A stretch of 64,000 bases of DNA from JAEULH01 sp963789785 (GTDB lineage Bacteria; Pseudomonadota; Alphaproteobacteria; Rhodospirillales; Defluviicoccaceae), in NCBI GenBank assembly GCA_963789785.1, contig CAWBNC010000024.1, forward strand, positions 1-64,000. Direction: 5' to 3'. The position numbers and the translations under genes were made by a program. Shown here in pieces: positions 42,953 to 51,536 of this stretch. Positions within the stretch are counted from its first letter, which is position 1; every line of letters starts with the position of its first letter. Below the pieces are notes generated by a model. It was given only the letters and a program-made list of their open reading frames with translations. It was not told the origin of the DNA and searched no databases.

Positions 42953-43402
42953 ATGACCGAAGTCGCCTTCTACCACCTCCAGCGCTCGCCGCTCGACGCG
43001 GTCCTGCCGCGGCTGCTCGAACGCACCCTGGCGGCGGACAAGCGCGCCGTCGTCCTCGCCGGCTCGGCCGAGCGGGTCGAGGCCCTGGCCGGGCTGTTGT
43101 GGACCTACCGACCCAACTCCTGGCTGCCGCACGGCACGGCGAAGGACGGGGCCGCCTCCGACCAGCCGGTGTGGCTGAGCGAGACGGACGAGAACCCCAA
43201 CGGCGCGACCTACCTGTTCCTCACCGACGGCGCCGGCACCGAGCGAATGGCCGACTACGAGCGCTGCTTCGACCTGTTCGACGGCAACGACGAGGTGGCC
43301 GTCGCCGCCGCCCGCGCGCGCTGGACGGCGCTGAAGGCGCAAGGCCACACGCTAACCTACTGGCAGCAGACGGAAGAGGGACGCTGGGAGAAGAGGGGGT
43401 AG
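42953..43402 (+). CDS. holC: DNA polymerase III subunit chi
   Basis: Links the clamp loader to SSB. The 149-residue protein has MTEVAFYHLQRSPLDAVLPR, AVVLAGSAERVEALAGLLW, the conserved SWLPHGTAKDG and YLFLTDGAGTERMADYERCFDLFDGND split by a few residues. The frame is intact. ATG 42953 is in the usual place after pepA. A second, diverged copy of its last 20 codons lies 550 bp downstream (43948-44000). Confidence 0.93.
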   Translation: MTEVAFYHLQRSPLDAVLPRLLERTLAADKRAVVLAGSAERVEALAGLLWTYRPNSWLPHGTAKDGAASDQPVWLSETDENPNGATYLFLTDGAGTERMADYERCFDLFDGNDEVAVAAARARWTALKAQGHTLTYWQQTEEGRWEKRG

Positions 43403-43533
43403 AGCAATTCGTTCCTTGACCTGGAGCGCGCTCCAACACGTAGCCTTGTGCACATCAGACGGGACGAGCCTGCCTGCTCGTCCTCGACGCCAGATCGCCG
43501 GCTATGCCGGCTCGCGAGAGAAATGGAAAAATC

Positions 43534-43944
43534 ATGACGCAGAACCAGCAGGCCGGTGAAAGCCGCCTGGAGCGCGGAAAACGTGCTCTATCGGCGATCG
43601 ATGGTAAAGCCGGCGAGAATGTCGTCGCCGCGCTCGCCGACATCGCGCCCGATTTCGCGACCTATCTCATCGAGTTTCCCTTCGGCGATATCTACTGCCG
43701 TCCAGGCCTCGATCTGCGCGCGCGCGAAATCGCGACCATCGCTGCGCTGACCGCGCTTGGCACCGCGACGCCGCAACTGAAGGTCCACCTGACAGCGGGG
43801 CTGAACGTCGGCCTCTCGCGCACCGAGATTGTCGAAATCATCATGCAGATGGCCGTCTACGCCGGCTTCCCCGCCGCTCTGAACGGGCTGTTCGCAGCCA
43901 GGGAGGTTTTCTCGGCGCTCGATGCGTCGCCCGCGCAAGCATAA
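43534..43944 (+). CDS. Carboxymuconolactone decarboxylase family protein
   Basis: A 136-residue alpha-helical protein of the CMD/AhpD-like superfamily. FGDIYCRPGLDLRAREIATI and LKVHLTAGLNVGLSRTEIVEI are the family hallmarks, the latter holding the usual His. The single Cys (IYCRPG) is not part of the CxxC of AhpD, so this resembles decarboxylase-type members. ATG 43534 follows GAGAGAAATGG. It lies between the two holC 3' ends, suggesting it arrived with a foreign segment. Confidence 0.85.
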   Translation: MTQNQQAGESRLERGKRALSAIDGKAGENVVAALADIAPDFATYLIEFPFGDIYCRPGLDLRAREIATIAALTALGTATPQLKVHLTAGLNVGLSRTEIVEIIMQMAVYAGFPAALNGLFAAREVFSALDASPAQA

Positions 43945-43947
43945 ATG

Positions 43948-44000
43948 GCCACACGCTCACCTTCCGGCAGCAGGACGAGCAGGGGAGGCGCGCGGCGAGG
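43948..44000 (+). repeat. Diverged second copy of the holC 3' end
   Basis: GGCCACACGCTCACCTTCCGG followed by CAGCAG aligns with the holC sequence at 43344-43369 with about 23 of 26 bases identical, and in frame reads GHTLTFRQQDEQGRR against GHTLTYWQQTEEGRW. No start or upstream holC sequence accompanies it. The segment 43403-43947 is therefore bracketed by two different holC tails, as expected after recombination with a related genome. Confidence 0.65.
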
Positions 44001-44009
44001 GTTAGTTCG

Positions 44010-44337
44010 ATGAACCGTATGTCTTCAGAGCAACTGAAAGATCTGTTCGATTTTCAGAAAACGCGCTTCAACAAGTGCCTGGAGCCGAATTTCAACTGCG
44101 TTCAAGACGCAATTCAGGCTCATTCCGTCCAACGGAACGGTGCGCTATCGCTGATAGCGGTCGATGGTCATGTTTATCAAGTAAAAGGCGAAAGAGCTGA
44201 TGATGGTCCTGTTTTCAGACTAAAGAAGGTGGGCCTCAATCGTGCGTCGACTTTCTCTGGATTCTGTAACGCCCATGATACAAGCATCTTTCGGCCCATT
44301 GACACGAAGCCGCTATCAGCTGGCGATCCAGAGCAGT
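44010..44337 (+). pseudogene. Truncated HNH-like zinc protein, cut by the IS1595 element
   Basis: About 109 residues remain. Two motifs resemble zinc ligands of a family I associate with accessory and defence-type loci: NCVQDAIQAHSVQRNG (Cys and His) and STFSGFCNAHDTSIFRPID (Cys and His-Asp), with GHVYQVKG between. The frame meets the left end of the IS1595-type element just after GDPEQW, where full-length relatives would continue. GC content is about 48 percent, well below the surroundings, so this is acquired DNA. The missing C-terminal part was not found beyond the element. Family assignment is from memory of the motif and is tentative. Confidence 0.55.
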
Positions 44338-45409
44338 GGCTTATCCCTGTGCTTCCGGCGCGATCAGCATGTTGTTGGTCGCCGGTTCGATGGCGACAGC
44401 GATGCCCAGCAGGGTTCGGAAGGCGGCGTGCGGCGTGCGACGCCGATTGAAGCGGAAAACGAATTCATCGAGGTAGGACTGGAGATGCGGGCGGCGGAGG
44501 CCGTGGTAGACGCCCAGAGCCCACGTCTTGAGGTCCGAGATACGCGAGACCCAGGGCAGGACGACATGCGCTGCCATGGCGCCAACGACGTGGGACTCGG
44601 CTTGAACCCGGCAACGCCAGGAAGGGCGCTTTAGCAGTCGGTCTTGAGGGTGGAACGGGCGGCGACATTGGCCTTGATGAACGGGTGAAGGCTGGCCGAC
44701 GAGGCGTCCTCGATCTTCTCGAGGAGCAAGGGCCCGGGAACTTCCTCGATGATTTCGACGGCGACGGCGACCTGTATCTTGCCGTCCGGGCTTCGACAGG
44801 TTGCCCTCGCTGGGTCGTCCTTGGTGCGGTAGGACGCTTGTGTTTCGTCGATCTCGACCACGCAGGACAGCAAAGCGCGGGCGGGATTGACCATGGCCCG
44901 GCGCAGCTTGGCGCAGAAAAGCCAGGCACTATTGTAGGAGCACAGGCCCAGCTGCCGCCACATCTGCCGCGCGGAGAGGCCGTTCGAGTGGGTGGCCATC
45001 AGATAGGCCGCCCAAAACCATACGGTGAGCGGCAGCTTCGAGCCGTGCATCACCGTCCCCGCCGTAACCGACGTCTGCCGGCGACACTGGGCGCATTCAT
45101 AGGTCCACGCCTTTGCGGCGAGTTCCCAGGCACGGTCATGTCCGCAGGCCGGGCAGCGAAAGCCTCCGGCCAGCGAGCCGCTGAAAGCCACGACGCGCAT
45201 GCAGCCTCATCCGAAAACTGACGCTGAAAGGCCAAGATGGAGCGAGGAAAGTCGGGCATGGCGAACACCTCCGGCATATGCATGTTCGCTCAATGTTCTA
45301 CAGCGTCCTTCGCCCACGTGACAGCGTATCGTTGGCCGCGGAACCACAGGGATCAAGCAACTGGCTACTATACGTCATGTTGATCGTACCGGAAGCAACG
45401 GGATAAGGC
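44338..45409 (-). mobile_element. IS1595-type insertion sequence
   Basis: About 1,070 bp with long imperfect terminal inverted repeats: left end GGCTTATCCCTGTGCTTCCGG and onward (44338-44372) matches the complement of the right end around 45376-45409 (CCTTATCCCGTTGCTTCCGG) with few mismatches over some 33 bp. The flanking bases (GAGCAGT on the left, CACATTAC on the right) do not form a matching 8-bp duplication, so deletion or recombination has occurred at one side since insertion. Confidence 0.8.
44341..45259 (-). pseudogene. IS1595 family transposase, broken frame
   Basis: Recognisable parts in order: MPDFPRSILAFQRQFSDE at the N-terminus after GGAGG; zinc ribbon FRCPACGHDRAWE and CAQCRRQTSVTAGTVMHGSK; the ISXO2-type catalytic region SCVVEIDETQASYRT; then HVVGAMAAHVVLPWVSRI and LDEFVFRFNRRR at the C-terminus. 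Frame changes near 45165 and 44640, the second with an in-frame TAA after LKTDC, disrupt the gene. The stop TAA at 44341 lies inside the terminal repeat. Confidence 0.75.
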
Positions 45410-45465
45410 ACATTACGATCAACACATTATAAGAGGAAAGCAGCCTGTATTGTTACATTCTTGTT

Positions 45466-45852
45466 TTGAATTCAGTAACAAAGAACCAGTTATTGCGGCT
45501 TCATCTTTCTTTTTCGTCGATCAGAAGCGACATGGACACCTTATTTCTGGGGTCTCACCAACGTTGTTCCAGTGACGAACATCGCTCGATGGTGGTATTT
45601 AGTTATGCAAAAGAACATTCGAGTAAAGCCAGAGAGTACATACGCGACATAATGATGTCAAAGGGTGAGGATCAACTATATCAGCTCTCGATTTTTTTAT
45701 TAGAGAGGGTGGAAAATTTCTTCCTGTCACCCCGAGCTGTAAAATCCTGGTCAAAGGAGAAGGTGCGGGCCATAGCGGGCATAGAAGAGGCTTTTGTTTT
45801 TTCTATGAAGCCCGGTGTTGATGATTTAACGCGCGGGAGCAAGCCGATCTAG
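45466..45852 (+). CDS. Low-GC orphan ORF, function unknown
   Basis: About 128 codons from TTG 45466; the frame is open from 45433, and ATG 45530 would give about 107 residues. I do not recognise the protein. It is mostly helical in appearance, with charged stretches such as SYAKEHSSKAREYIRDIMMS and EDQLYQLSIFLLERVENFFL and no membrane segment. Base composition (about 43 percent GC) and codon use differ sharply from the rest of the window, and it sits between an IS1595 element and a gene fragment, all signs of transfer. AAGAGGAAAG at 45431 could be a distant ribosome-binding site. Confidence 0.5.
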   Translation: MNSVTKNQLLRLHLSFSSIRSDMDTLFLGSHQRCSSDEHRSMVVFSYAKEHSSKAREYIRDIMMSKGEDQLYQLSIFLLERVENFFLSPRAVKSWSKEKVRAIAGIEEAFVFSMKPGVDDLTRGSKPI

Positions 45853-45859
45853 ACGTTAA

Positions 45860-45976
45860 CAACAGGCGGCAGAGCCGCTTGGGCAGCGTCTGCGCATGCT
45901 GTTCGAAGACATCGGCCTCGACGACGACACGCCCGAGTGGCGCGGCGGTCGGGCCAGACAGGCCGACCTCGGCTGA
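45860..45976 (+). pseudogene. 3' fragment of an unidentified gene
   Basis: A 38-codon high-GC remnant ending in TGA at 45974, reading GQRLRMLFEDIGLDDDTPEW near its middle. It has no plausible upstream half: a TAA precedes it and the low-GC orphan begins beyond. It looks like the tail of a native gene whose front was lost when the accessory patch entered. Identity unknown. Confidence 0.4.
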
Positions 45977-45980
45977 TCCT

Positions 45981-47111
45981 TCATCTTCGCCCCGCCAGCA
46001 CCATCGCCACCATGGCGCCGACCGCCGCGCTGGCGGCCATGGCGAAGTAGGCGCCGCCGGCGAAGGCTTCGTATAGCGGGCCGGAGACCAGCAGCATGAC
46101 TCCCAGGGCGAAGCCCATGACCAGCGCTGCGTAAAGACTCTGCGCCGTCGCCGACAGCCCTGGCGCGACCGTCGCGGCGATGATGTGAATCGCCGCGAGG
46201 TGCGCGGCCGCGTAGGAGAAGGCGTGCAGGGTCTGGACGGCTATGACCGCCGGTAATGTCGTGGTCGCGCCGAGCACCAGCCAGCGCGCCGCCGCCAATG
46301 CTCCCGCCAGGGCCAGCAAGCGCGGGGCGCTGATCCGGCGCAACAGTGCGCGACCGAAGGCGAACAGCACGATCTCGCAGATCACCCCCAGCGCCCAGAG
46401 CAGGCCGATGACGTCGTCGGGGTAGCCCGCCGCCTGCCAGTGCAGCGTGCCGAAGGCGTAGTAGACCGCGTGGCTGCCCTGGATCAGCCCGGCGGCAAGC
46501 AGCATCAAGAGCAACCTTCGATCGGCGAGAACCAGGGCGAGCGGCAGGCCGGCGGCGACGGGTGCGATGTCGCTGCGGAGGTCGGGAAGGACTAGGCAGG
46601 CGGCGCCGGTCAGAGCGACGGTGGCCAGCACAAGCCACAAAATCGTCTGGGCCGGCGCTTCCATGAGGACGTGACCGGACAGGGTGGCGGTGACGATGAA
46701 GCTGAGCGAACCCCACAGCCGCACCCGGCCGTAATCCAGGCCTGCCCGGGCGACGCCGCTCATCGTCAGGCTTTCGCCAAGAGCCATCATCGGTGGGAAC
46801 AGCATCGACGAGAGGACGCTGACCGCCAGGATCGCCCAGAAGCCGTTGGTGAAAGCAAACAGGCCGTAGGCGGCGAGGGAGATCGCCGCCAGGGCCAGCA
46901 TCGGCCGGCGCCGCTCGCCGCTGCGATCGGCGATGTGGGCGGCGAGCGGGTTGCCGATCATCCGGGCGCCGACGGTGACGGCGACGATGAGGCCGATGTC
47001 GGTCGCGCTCAGGCCCTTGGCCGCGAGCCAGACCGGCCAGAACGGGATCTGGACCCCGTAGACGGCGAGAAAGGCGGCGTAGAACGCGGCGAGGCGGGCG
47101 CCGATACTCAC
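45981..47111 (-). CDS. MFS transporter, HcaT-like
   Basis: A 376-residue major facilitator protein with 12 likely membrane segments. LAAFYAAFLAVYGVQIPFWPVWL opens it (quoted in part: FYAAFLAVYGVQIPFWP), the loop 2-3 motif is NPLAAHIADRSGERRRP, and the second half has GSHAVYYAFGTLHWQAAGY, typical of the PPP/HcaT nucleoside-or-phenylpropionate branch. GTG 47111 is preferred to the longer opening at 47216, whose extra 35 residues are arginine/glycine-rich. It follows the CBS-domain gene by 74 bp on the same strand. Substrate uncertain. Confidence 0.85.
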   Translation of the reverse strand: MSIGARLAAFYAAFLAVYGVQIPFWPVWLAAKGLSATDIGLIVAVTVGARMIGNPLAAHIADRSGERRRPMLALAAISLAAYGLFAFTNGFWAILAVSVLSSMLFPPMMALGESLTMSGVARAGLDYGRVRLWGSLSFIVTATLSGHVLMEAPAQTILWLVLATVALTGAACLVLPDLRSDIAPVAAGLPLALVLADRRLLLMLLAAGLIQGSHAVYYAFGTLHWQAAGYPDDVIGLLWALGVICEIVLFAFGRALLRRISAPRLLALAGALAAARWLVLGATTTLPAVIAVQTLHAFSYAAAHLAAIHIIAATVAPGLSATAQSLYAALVMGFALGVMLLVSGPLYEAFAGGAYFAMAASAAVGAMVAMVLAGRR

Positions 47112-47185
47112 ACTGCGCTCACCGCTGTGCTCATCCCTCCCGGCCGCGCCGCCGCGGGGCCGCCCGAGGCGCACGGTTCGCCCGG

Positions 47186-47641
47186 TCAGTAGCGCGCGTC
47201 GGAGCGGAACAGCCACTCCGTCAGGTTTTCCGCATCAAGCGCCGTCTGGCTGTAGAGGAACTCGAGGGCGTCGCGCCGGGCGATCAGGCCGGAGAGCTTG
47301 CCGCCCTCGACCACCGGCGTGTGCCGGATGCCGCGATCGGCCATCGTCTGCAGGACGCCTTCCACGTCATCGTCGGGGCTGCAGCTGATGACGTCGCTAC
47401 TCATCACATCGCGCACGAGCATGCCCGCCGCCTTGTCCTCGTGCTGACCCAGCGCGTAGCTCAGATCGCCGAGCGAGATCACCCCCAGAACGTGCTCCTC
47501 GCCGTCGCAGACCACCGCCATCGAGAACTTGCGGCCGCCAACGGTTTGCGCGAAGCGCCGTGCCGCCTGGGCCAGGGTCATGTCCGGATGCAGTGTCAGA
47601 ACGAGCATCCCGTGCAATTTCAAGAGCTTGGAAACCTTCAT
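47186..47641 (-). CDS. CBS-pair domain protein
   Basis: A 151-residue protein consisting of one CBS pair: LVLTLHPDMTLAQAARRFAQ to GVISLGDLSYALGQHEDKAA, then DVMSSDVISCSPDDDVEGVL to HTPVVEGGKLSGLIARRDAL. Stand-alone CBS proteins bind adenine nucleotides and act as regulators or sensors. ATG 47641 follows a GGGACGGG stretch. The neighbouring MFS gene downstream may share its transcript. Confidence 0.88.
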   Translation of the reverse strand: MKVSKLLKLHGMLVLTLHPDMTLAQAARRFAQTVGGRKFSMAVVCDGEEHVLGVISLGDLSYALGQHEDKAAGMLVRDVMSSDVISCSPDDDVEGVLQTMADRGIRHTPVVEGGKLSGLIARRDALEFLYSQTALDAENLTEWLFRSDARY

Positions 47642-47761
47642 GGACCCGTCCCCCGTCCACAATATCGAGCTGGCAGGCGGAGTTTAGCCCGATCGAAGAC
47701 GCTTGGCGATGGCGCTAAACGCCCAGAGCGGGCTGAAGACCGGAGCCGCCGGCTAATGATC

Positions 47762-49528
47762 TCATCTCAGCTTTTCGAAGCCGCGGCGGATGATGCCGGC
47801 CATGAGCTGTCGTCGCTTCGGCAGAAAGTCCTCATACGCCATCCGATCCCAGCCTTCGGGCAGGCCATGGAGTTCGCGCATCGCCTCCCAGTCTCCGTTG
47901 GAGAAGCGCCCGCGGATCGCGGGTACATAGGCGGCGGGAGGATCGTCGCCGATGCCGAGATTATCGGGCCATTCAAGCAGGGCATAGTTGGCCATCTGGT
48001 TGATGGTCCGTTGGTCGTCCGTGCCTTGCCGCTCAAGCCATGCGCGGGGGAACAGGTGATGGCGTTCAAGCGCCTTCTTCCTGGTTTGCAGGGCCGGATC
48101 GATCAGATCGCCGATTGACTTGTGCGAGAACAGAACGGGTGCGCCGAGCCTGTTTTGCGCGGCGACATAAGCAAACAATGCGGGGTTGCGCGCGGACGAG
48201 CTGTCGAGGTTCGCCGGCAGCGTGATCATCCAGAAATCGTTGGTAAGCTCGCTGGCCATTACCTCATCAAGAATGCCGATAAAGTCGTCGCCGTCCTTGA
48301 CGCTCCTGATCCGCGCGAGATCGCCATCCATCACGCTCTCGGGCGAGTTCGTGTAGCGGCCCGTCAGGCTTGTTGCGAAAAACCAGCGGCCAATAGCTTT
48401 CTGGAGCCGATGCTCGATGACCCCGAACCGCACCCTGCCAATCAGGTAGAAGGCGTAGGCGTAGAGAAGCGCGTTCTGAGACGAGATCATCTCGGCGCTG
48501 CGAAATCCGGCCCCGATGAGCGCGCTCAGGAACTGGTGCCAGTTGGTCAGGTTCAGAACGTGCGCATGCGCGTCCTTGAGAACCGCGAACTGCGCGTCGC
48601 GGCGTTCGGTAAGGAAGTCGCCCGTGTCCGCGTCCTTGCCGCGCAGGATCTGATAGACGCTTTTCAGACGGCCGCGGCCGAAGCCCAGCGCGATGGCGAC
48701 GCGCAGGAGCTGGTCCGGGTCCGGCTGGATGAAGTGATTGAACGGGGAGGCCCCGGTTCCCGCCGCCGGCGGCTGGCGCGACATGCGGCAGAACCGCTCC
48801 AGTTCGGCCCTGCCCTCGTCCCAGAACACCGACAGGAGCGTCAGGATGAAATCGGCCTGGTTAAGCTTCACGCCCTCGCTGTTGATGCGCACGAAAATGT
48901 CGGCAACCTGCTCCTCGTCGACGGTCGGCGCGATTTCCAGCGCGGTAAAGGGGTACTTCTGCAGATCGAAGAGGCGGTCAAGATTGTGGGCAATGATTTC
49001 TTCTTCGTCGTCCGAAAGGTCTGTCTTCGCCGAGAGGTGGTCGATGAAGTCGTTGACCAGCTTTCGGCTGGACTTGCCCGAGGCCCAGAGGTCGGAGATG
49101 TTGGCGATCCACTCCGGATCCCGCCGGATCGGCGCATCGGCAACGTCGAAGCGGCCATCGCGGGGCCGGAACGCGATCTCGATGCGCCGCTCGCGATAGT
49201 CGGAATCGATCACGGTTCTGCCGCGAAAAACGGCGTACAGCGAGGTCAGCCGCTGCTGACCATCGACGATCAGCCGCGACGGTATCGTGTGCTGTTTGGC
49301 GTCGATCCCGATCTGCCGAACCCCGTCGGCATTGCCGTTCTCCCAGAAAAGCACATAGCCGACCGGGAACCCGCGATACATGGAATCGAACAGATCCCGG
49401 ACCTTGGCATTGGACCAGACGAAGGGTCGCTGGATGTCGGGCAGTCCGATATCGCCGATGTCGACGTAATGCAGAAGACCCGCCAGATCGTAGTCGACGC
49501 GCTTGAAGCACGTTCTTACTTCACCCAT
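47762..49528 (-). CDS. DUF262 (GmrSD/ParB-like NTPase) and HNH protein
   Basis: A 588-residue intact protein. The N-terminal DUF262 domain has the characteristic VDIGDIGLPDIQRPFVWSN, FPVGYVLFWENG, SRLIVDGQQRLTSLYAVFRG and the second motif DIFVRINSEGVKLNQADFIL. The C-terminal region carries an HNH-like motif ERHHLFPRAWLE followed by NQMANYALLEWPDN. The architecture matches DUF262-HNH proteins such as the GmrSD type of modification-dependent nuclease and many defence-associated relatives, where the DUF262 part is an NTPase-like domain. ATG 49528 is preferred to the longer opening at 49630. No partner gene of a known defence system adjoins. Function as a restriction factor is inference. Confidence 0.82.
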   Translation of the reverse strand: MGEVRTCFKRVDYDLAGLLHYVDIGDIGLPDIQRPFVWSNAKVRDLFDSMYRGFPVGYVLFWENGNADGVRQIGIDAKQHTIPSRLIVDGQQRLTSLYAVFRGRTVIDSDYRERRIEIAFRPRDGRFDVADAPIRRDPEWIANISDLWASGKSSRKLVNDFIDHLSAKTDLSDDEEEIIAHNLDRLFDLQKYPFTALEIAPTVDEEQVADIFVRINSEGVKLNQADFILTLLSVFWDEGRAELERFCRMSRQPPAAGTGASPFNHFIQPDPDQLLRVAIALGFGRGRLKSVYQILRGKDADTGDFLTERRDAQFAVLKDAHAHVLNLTNWHQFLSALIGAGFRSAEMISSQNALLYAYAFYLIGRVRFGVIEHRLQKAIGRWFFATSLTGRYTNSPESVMDGDLARIRSVKDGDDFIGILDEVMASELTNDFWMITLPANLDSSSARNPALFAYVAAQNRLGAPVLFSHKSIGDLIDPALQTRKKALERHHLFPRAWLERQGTDDQRTINQMANYALLEWPDNLGIGDDPPAAYVPAIRGRFSNGDWEAMRELHGLPEGWDRMAYEDFLPKRRQLMAGIIRRGFEKLR

Positions 49529-49679
49529 GCCACAGGTTCCTGCTTTCCTGGTCTCCTGCGGACAAGCCTTGCTGGGTATGCCTTGGCAGAGAGCAGGCCG
49601 CGTTCGGCGGTACATGCCGGTGGCATGCATAAATACCTCTATTGAGGTAGTTTACGCAACGGTATCGCGAACCGGTCTG

Positions 49680-50532
49680 TTACGCCGCACATCCACCGGC
49701 GAAAGCGGCGAGGTAGCGCAGACCGGCGATGGCGCGGCTGCCGTACCACGAGGTCATCTCGCCGTTTATGAGAACGGCCTTGTGAGCGTGCGCCGGATGC
49801 GCGACGCGAAAGGCGTCCAGGTGGCGCTCGGCGAAGGGAAAAGGCTCGGAGCTGAACAGTACCAGGTCGGTCGCGGCGAGCAGGCGGTCGTCGAGGCCGA
49901 CCTCCGGGTAGCGGGCAGACCCGTCGCCGCCGGTGGCCTGCCAATGCACGCGGGCGAGCATTCGCGCGATGTAGGTCTCGGGCGAGACGGTCATCCACGG
50001 ATCCTTCCAGATCAGGTAGACAACACGGCGCTCCGGCAGGGCCGAAGCGGAGGCGGCCAGCGTTGCCGCCGCAGTGTCGAAGTCCCGGCACAGGGCCTCG
50101 GCCTGTTCCGTTCGGCCGAACAGACCGCCGAGGAGACGGAAGAGCGCACGGTTGTCGTCGACCTCGACCGGATGGGTGACGACGACCGTGTAGCCCGCCT
50201 CGGCCAGACTTTCGGCCAGCGCCCGCGGCGTTTCGTCGATGTTGACGATGACGTGGGTCGGCGCCAGGGCGTGGAGCTTTCCGGCGTTGATCCGCTTGGT
50301 CCCGCCGACGCTGCGCACCTGCCTGACCTCGCGCTCGCGGATGAATGCAGAAGGCGGTGCGGCCGACAATCGCCGGACCGAGGTCGAGCGCGAACAGGGT
50401 CTCGGTGATGCTCGGCACCAGGGAGACGATCCGTGCGTCCGCACCGACGGGCCGATGAACGGCCCCCGCGGCGTCGATGAGCGCGTCGATCTTGCCCGTC
50501 TCGCGGCGTCCGACCGGACCCGTCCCGTTCAT
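49680..50532 (-). CDS. Helical-backbone metal receptor (BtuF-like) protein, one frameshift
   Basis: Class III periplasmic-binding-protein fold related to cobalamin/haem/iron receptors, about 283 residues. RIVSLVPSITETLFALDLG is the typical first strand and helix, SVGGTKRINAGKLHALAPTHVI the second element, and VVYLIWKDPWMTVSPETYIA the central part. An extra C near 50345 (CCG-C-GAG) separates the first 65 residues from the rest. No signal peptide is seen, and no ABC permease or ATPase adjoins, so a cytoplasmic or orphan role is possible. ATG 50532 is used. A CRP-type palindrome lies 48 bp upstream. Confidence 0.83.
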
Positions 50533-50579
50533 GACCGTTTTTTGCCGTTTTTTTTCCACTTCGAGAAGAATATTCGCCC

Positions 50580-50599
50580 AATGTGATCCGCATCACATT
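50580..50599. promoter_or_regulatory. Perfect CRP/FNR-family type operator palindrome
   Basis: AATGTGATCCGCATCACATT is an exact inverted repeat (8-bp arms, CCGC centre) and fits TGTGA-N6-TCACA, the CRP consensus. It sits 48 bp upstream of the metal-receptor ATG (minus strand) and about 80 bp upstream of an intrinsic terminator on the + strand. Which direction it controls cannot be told from sequence. Confidence 0.75.
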
Positions 50600-51078
50600 G
50601 TTCAGTCGCCGCCGGCCGCATACTGCTCAACGGATGGCTTTTCATCCGGAGTTCTCCCTTCCCTCAAGAGCACACCTCGGGCCGGCAAATCGCCGGCCCT
50701 TTCTTTTCCGCCTCGGCTGCCCGCTGTTCCTTTTTGCGCGCGTGTTGGCCCCCGTGCCGCACCCGTGCGGGGCTCGGTCCCGTGCTTGACTTCCCCATGA
50801 GCCCGCCCCACGATTGAGCCTATGATCATTTGCCGCGGGCCGCATGTGAAGTTCCTGTTCCGGGTCTGCCCCATCGCGGGATCGTAACCCCCGGCCCGGT
50901 GTCGTTACGCTTCGGGTCGAGGGGTGTTCCTTACAAAATCCATAGAGTAGCCGTGCGTCAACTCGAGGGATACCCGTGAGATTTGGCGGACGCGGCAGGC
51001 TTAGCTCAGATGAACGCGGCGGAACAACGGCTGTTCACTCGCAAATGAGCGGGGCGGTACGCAGGGTCAGGCAGGGAC
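50600..51078. other. Long intergenic region with a possible small RNA gene
   Basis: About 480 bp between the metal-receptor gene and rnk. The left part (50600-50708) is bracketed by the CRP-type palindrome and a strong + strand terminator and has no coding frame with family features, so it could encode a small RNA of about 100 nt. The right part (50709-51078) shows nothing I recognise apart from a possible ribosome-binding site (AGGCAGGGAC) before rnk. Confidence 0.4.
50679..50708 (+). terminator. Intrinsic terminator
   Basis: GGGCCGGC (50679-50686), loop AAATC, GCCGGCCC (50692-50699), then TTTCTTTT. On the minus strand the hairpin lacks a following T-run, so it works on the + strand. No + strand gene precedes it within 2 kb other than the putative small RNA. 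Confidence 0.85.
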
Positions 51079-51499
51079 ATGAAACGCAACAACAAGACCA
51101 CCGGTAAACCGAAGATCGTCGTGCGGCAGAGCGACTACGACAGGCTGCAGGGACTGGTCAGCGCGGCGGAAGGCGCGAATCCCCGAGGTCGCCGAAGAGC
51201 TTGCCGGCGAGCTCGATCGTGCCGGAATCGTCGACGACGACCGGATCGGCGCGGTTATCGTGCGCATGGGCTCGACGGTGGAGTACGAGTCCGACATCGA
51301 GGGCGCGCGAACGGTCACGCTGGTTTTCCCCGGAGAGGCCGACATCGCGCTGAGCCGGGTCTCGATCCTCACGCCCATCGGGACCGCGCTTCTTGGCCTG
51401 TCGCCGGGTCAGTCCATCGGTTGGACCGCCCGCGACGGACGCCGGCATCAGCTGACCATTCTCTCGGTCCATCAGGAGACGCAGGCTTCGGCGGCCTGA
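51079..51499 (+). CDS. rnk: Nucleoside diphosphate kinase regulator Rnk, one frameshift
   Basis: GreA/GreB-like small protein of about 139 residues. PKIVVRQSDYDRLQGLVSAA forms the N-terminal part; after the break come EVAEELAGELDRAGIVDDD, VRMGSTVEYESDIEGARTV and the FKBP-like C-terminal domain ISILTPIGTALLGLSPGQSI-like segment (VSILTPIGTALLGLSPGQSI). An extra C near 51184 (CCC-C-GAG) shifts the frame. ATG 51079 is the first start. Rnk affects NDP-kinase levels and competes with Gre factors for RNA polymerase. Confidence 0.88.
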
Positions 51500-51536
51500 G
51501 CGGGGCCTTCGTTGCGATCGGCGGCGGGCGAGGGTG

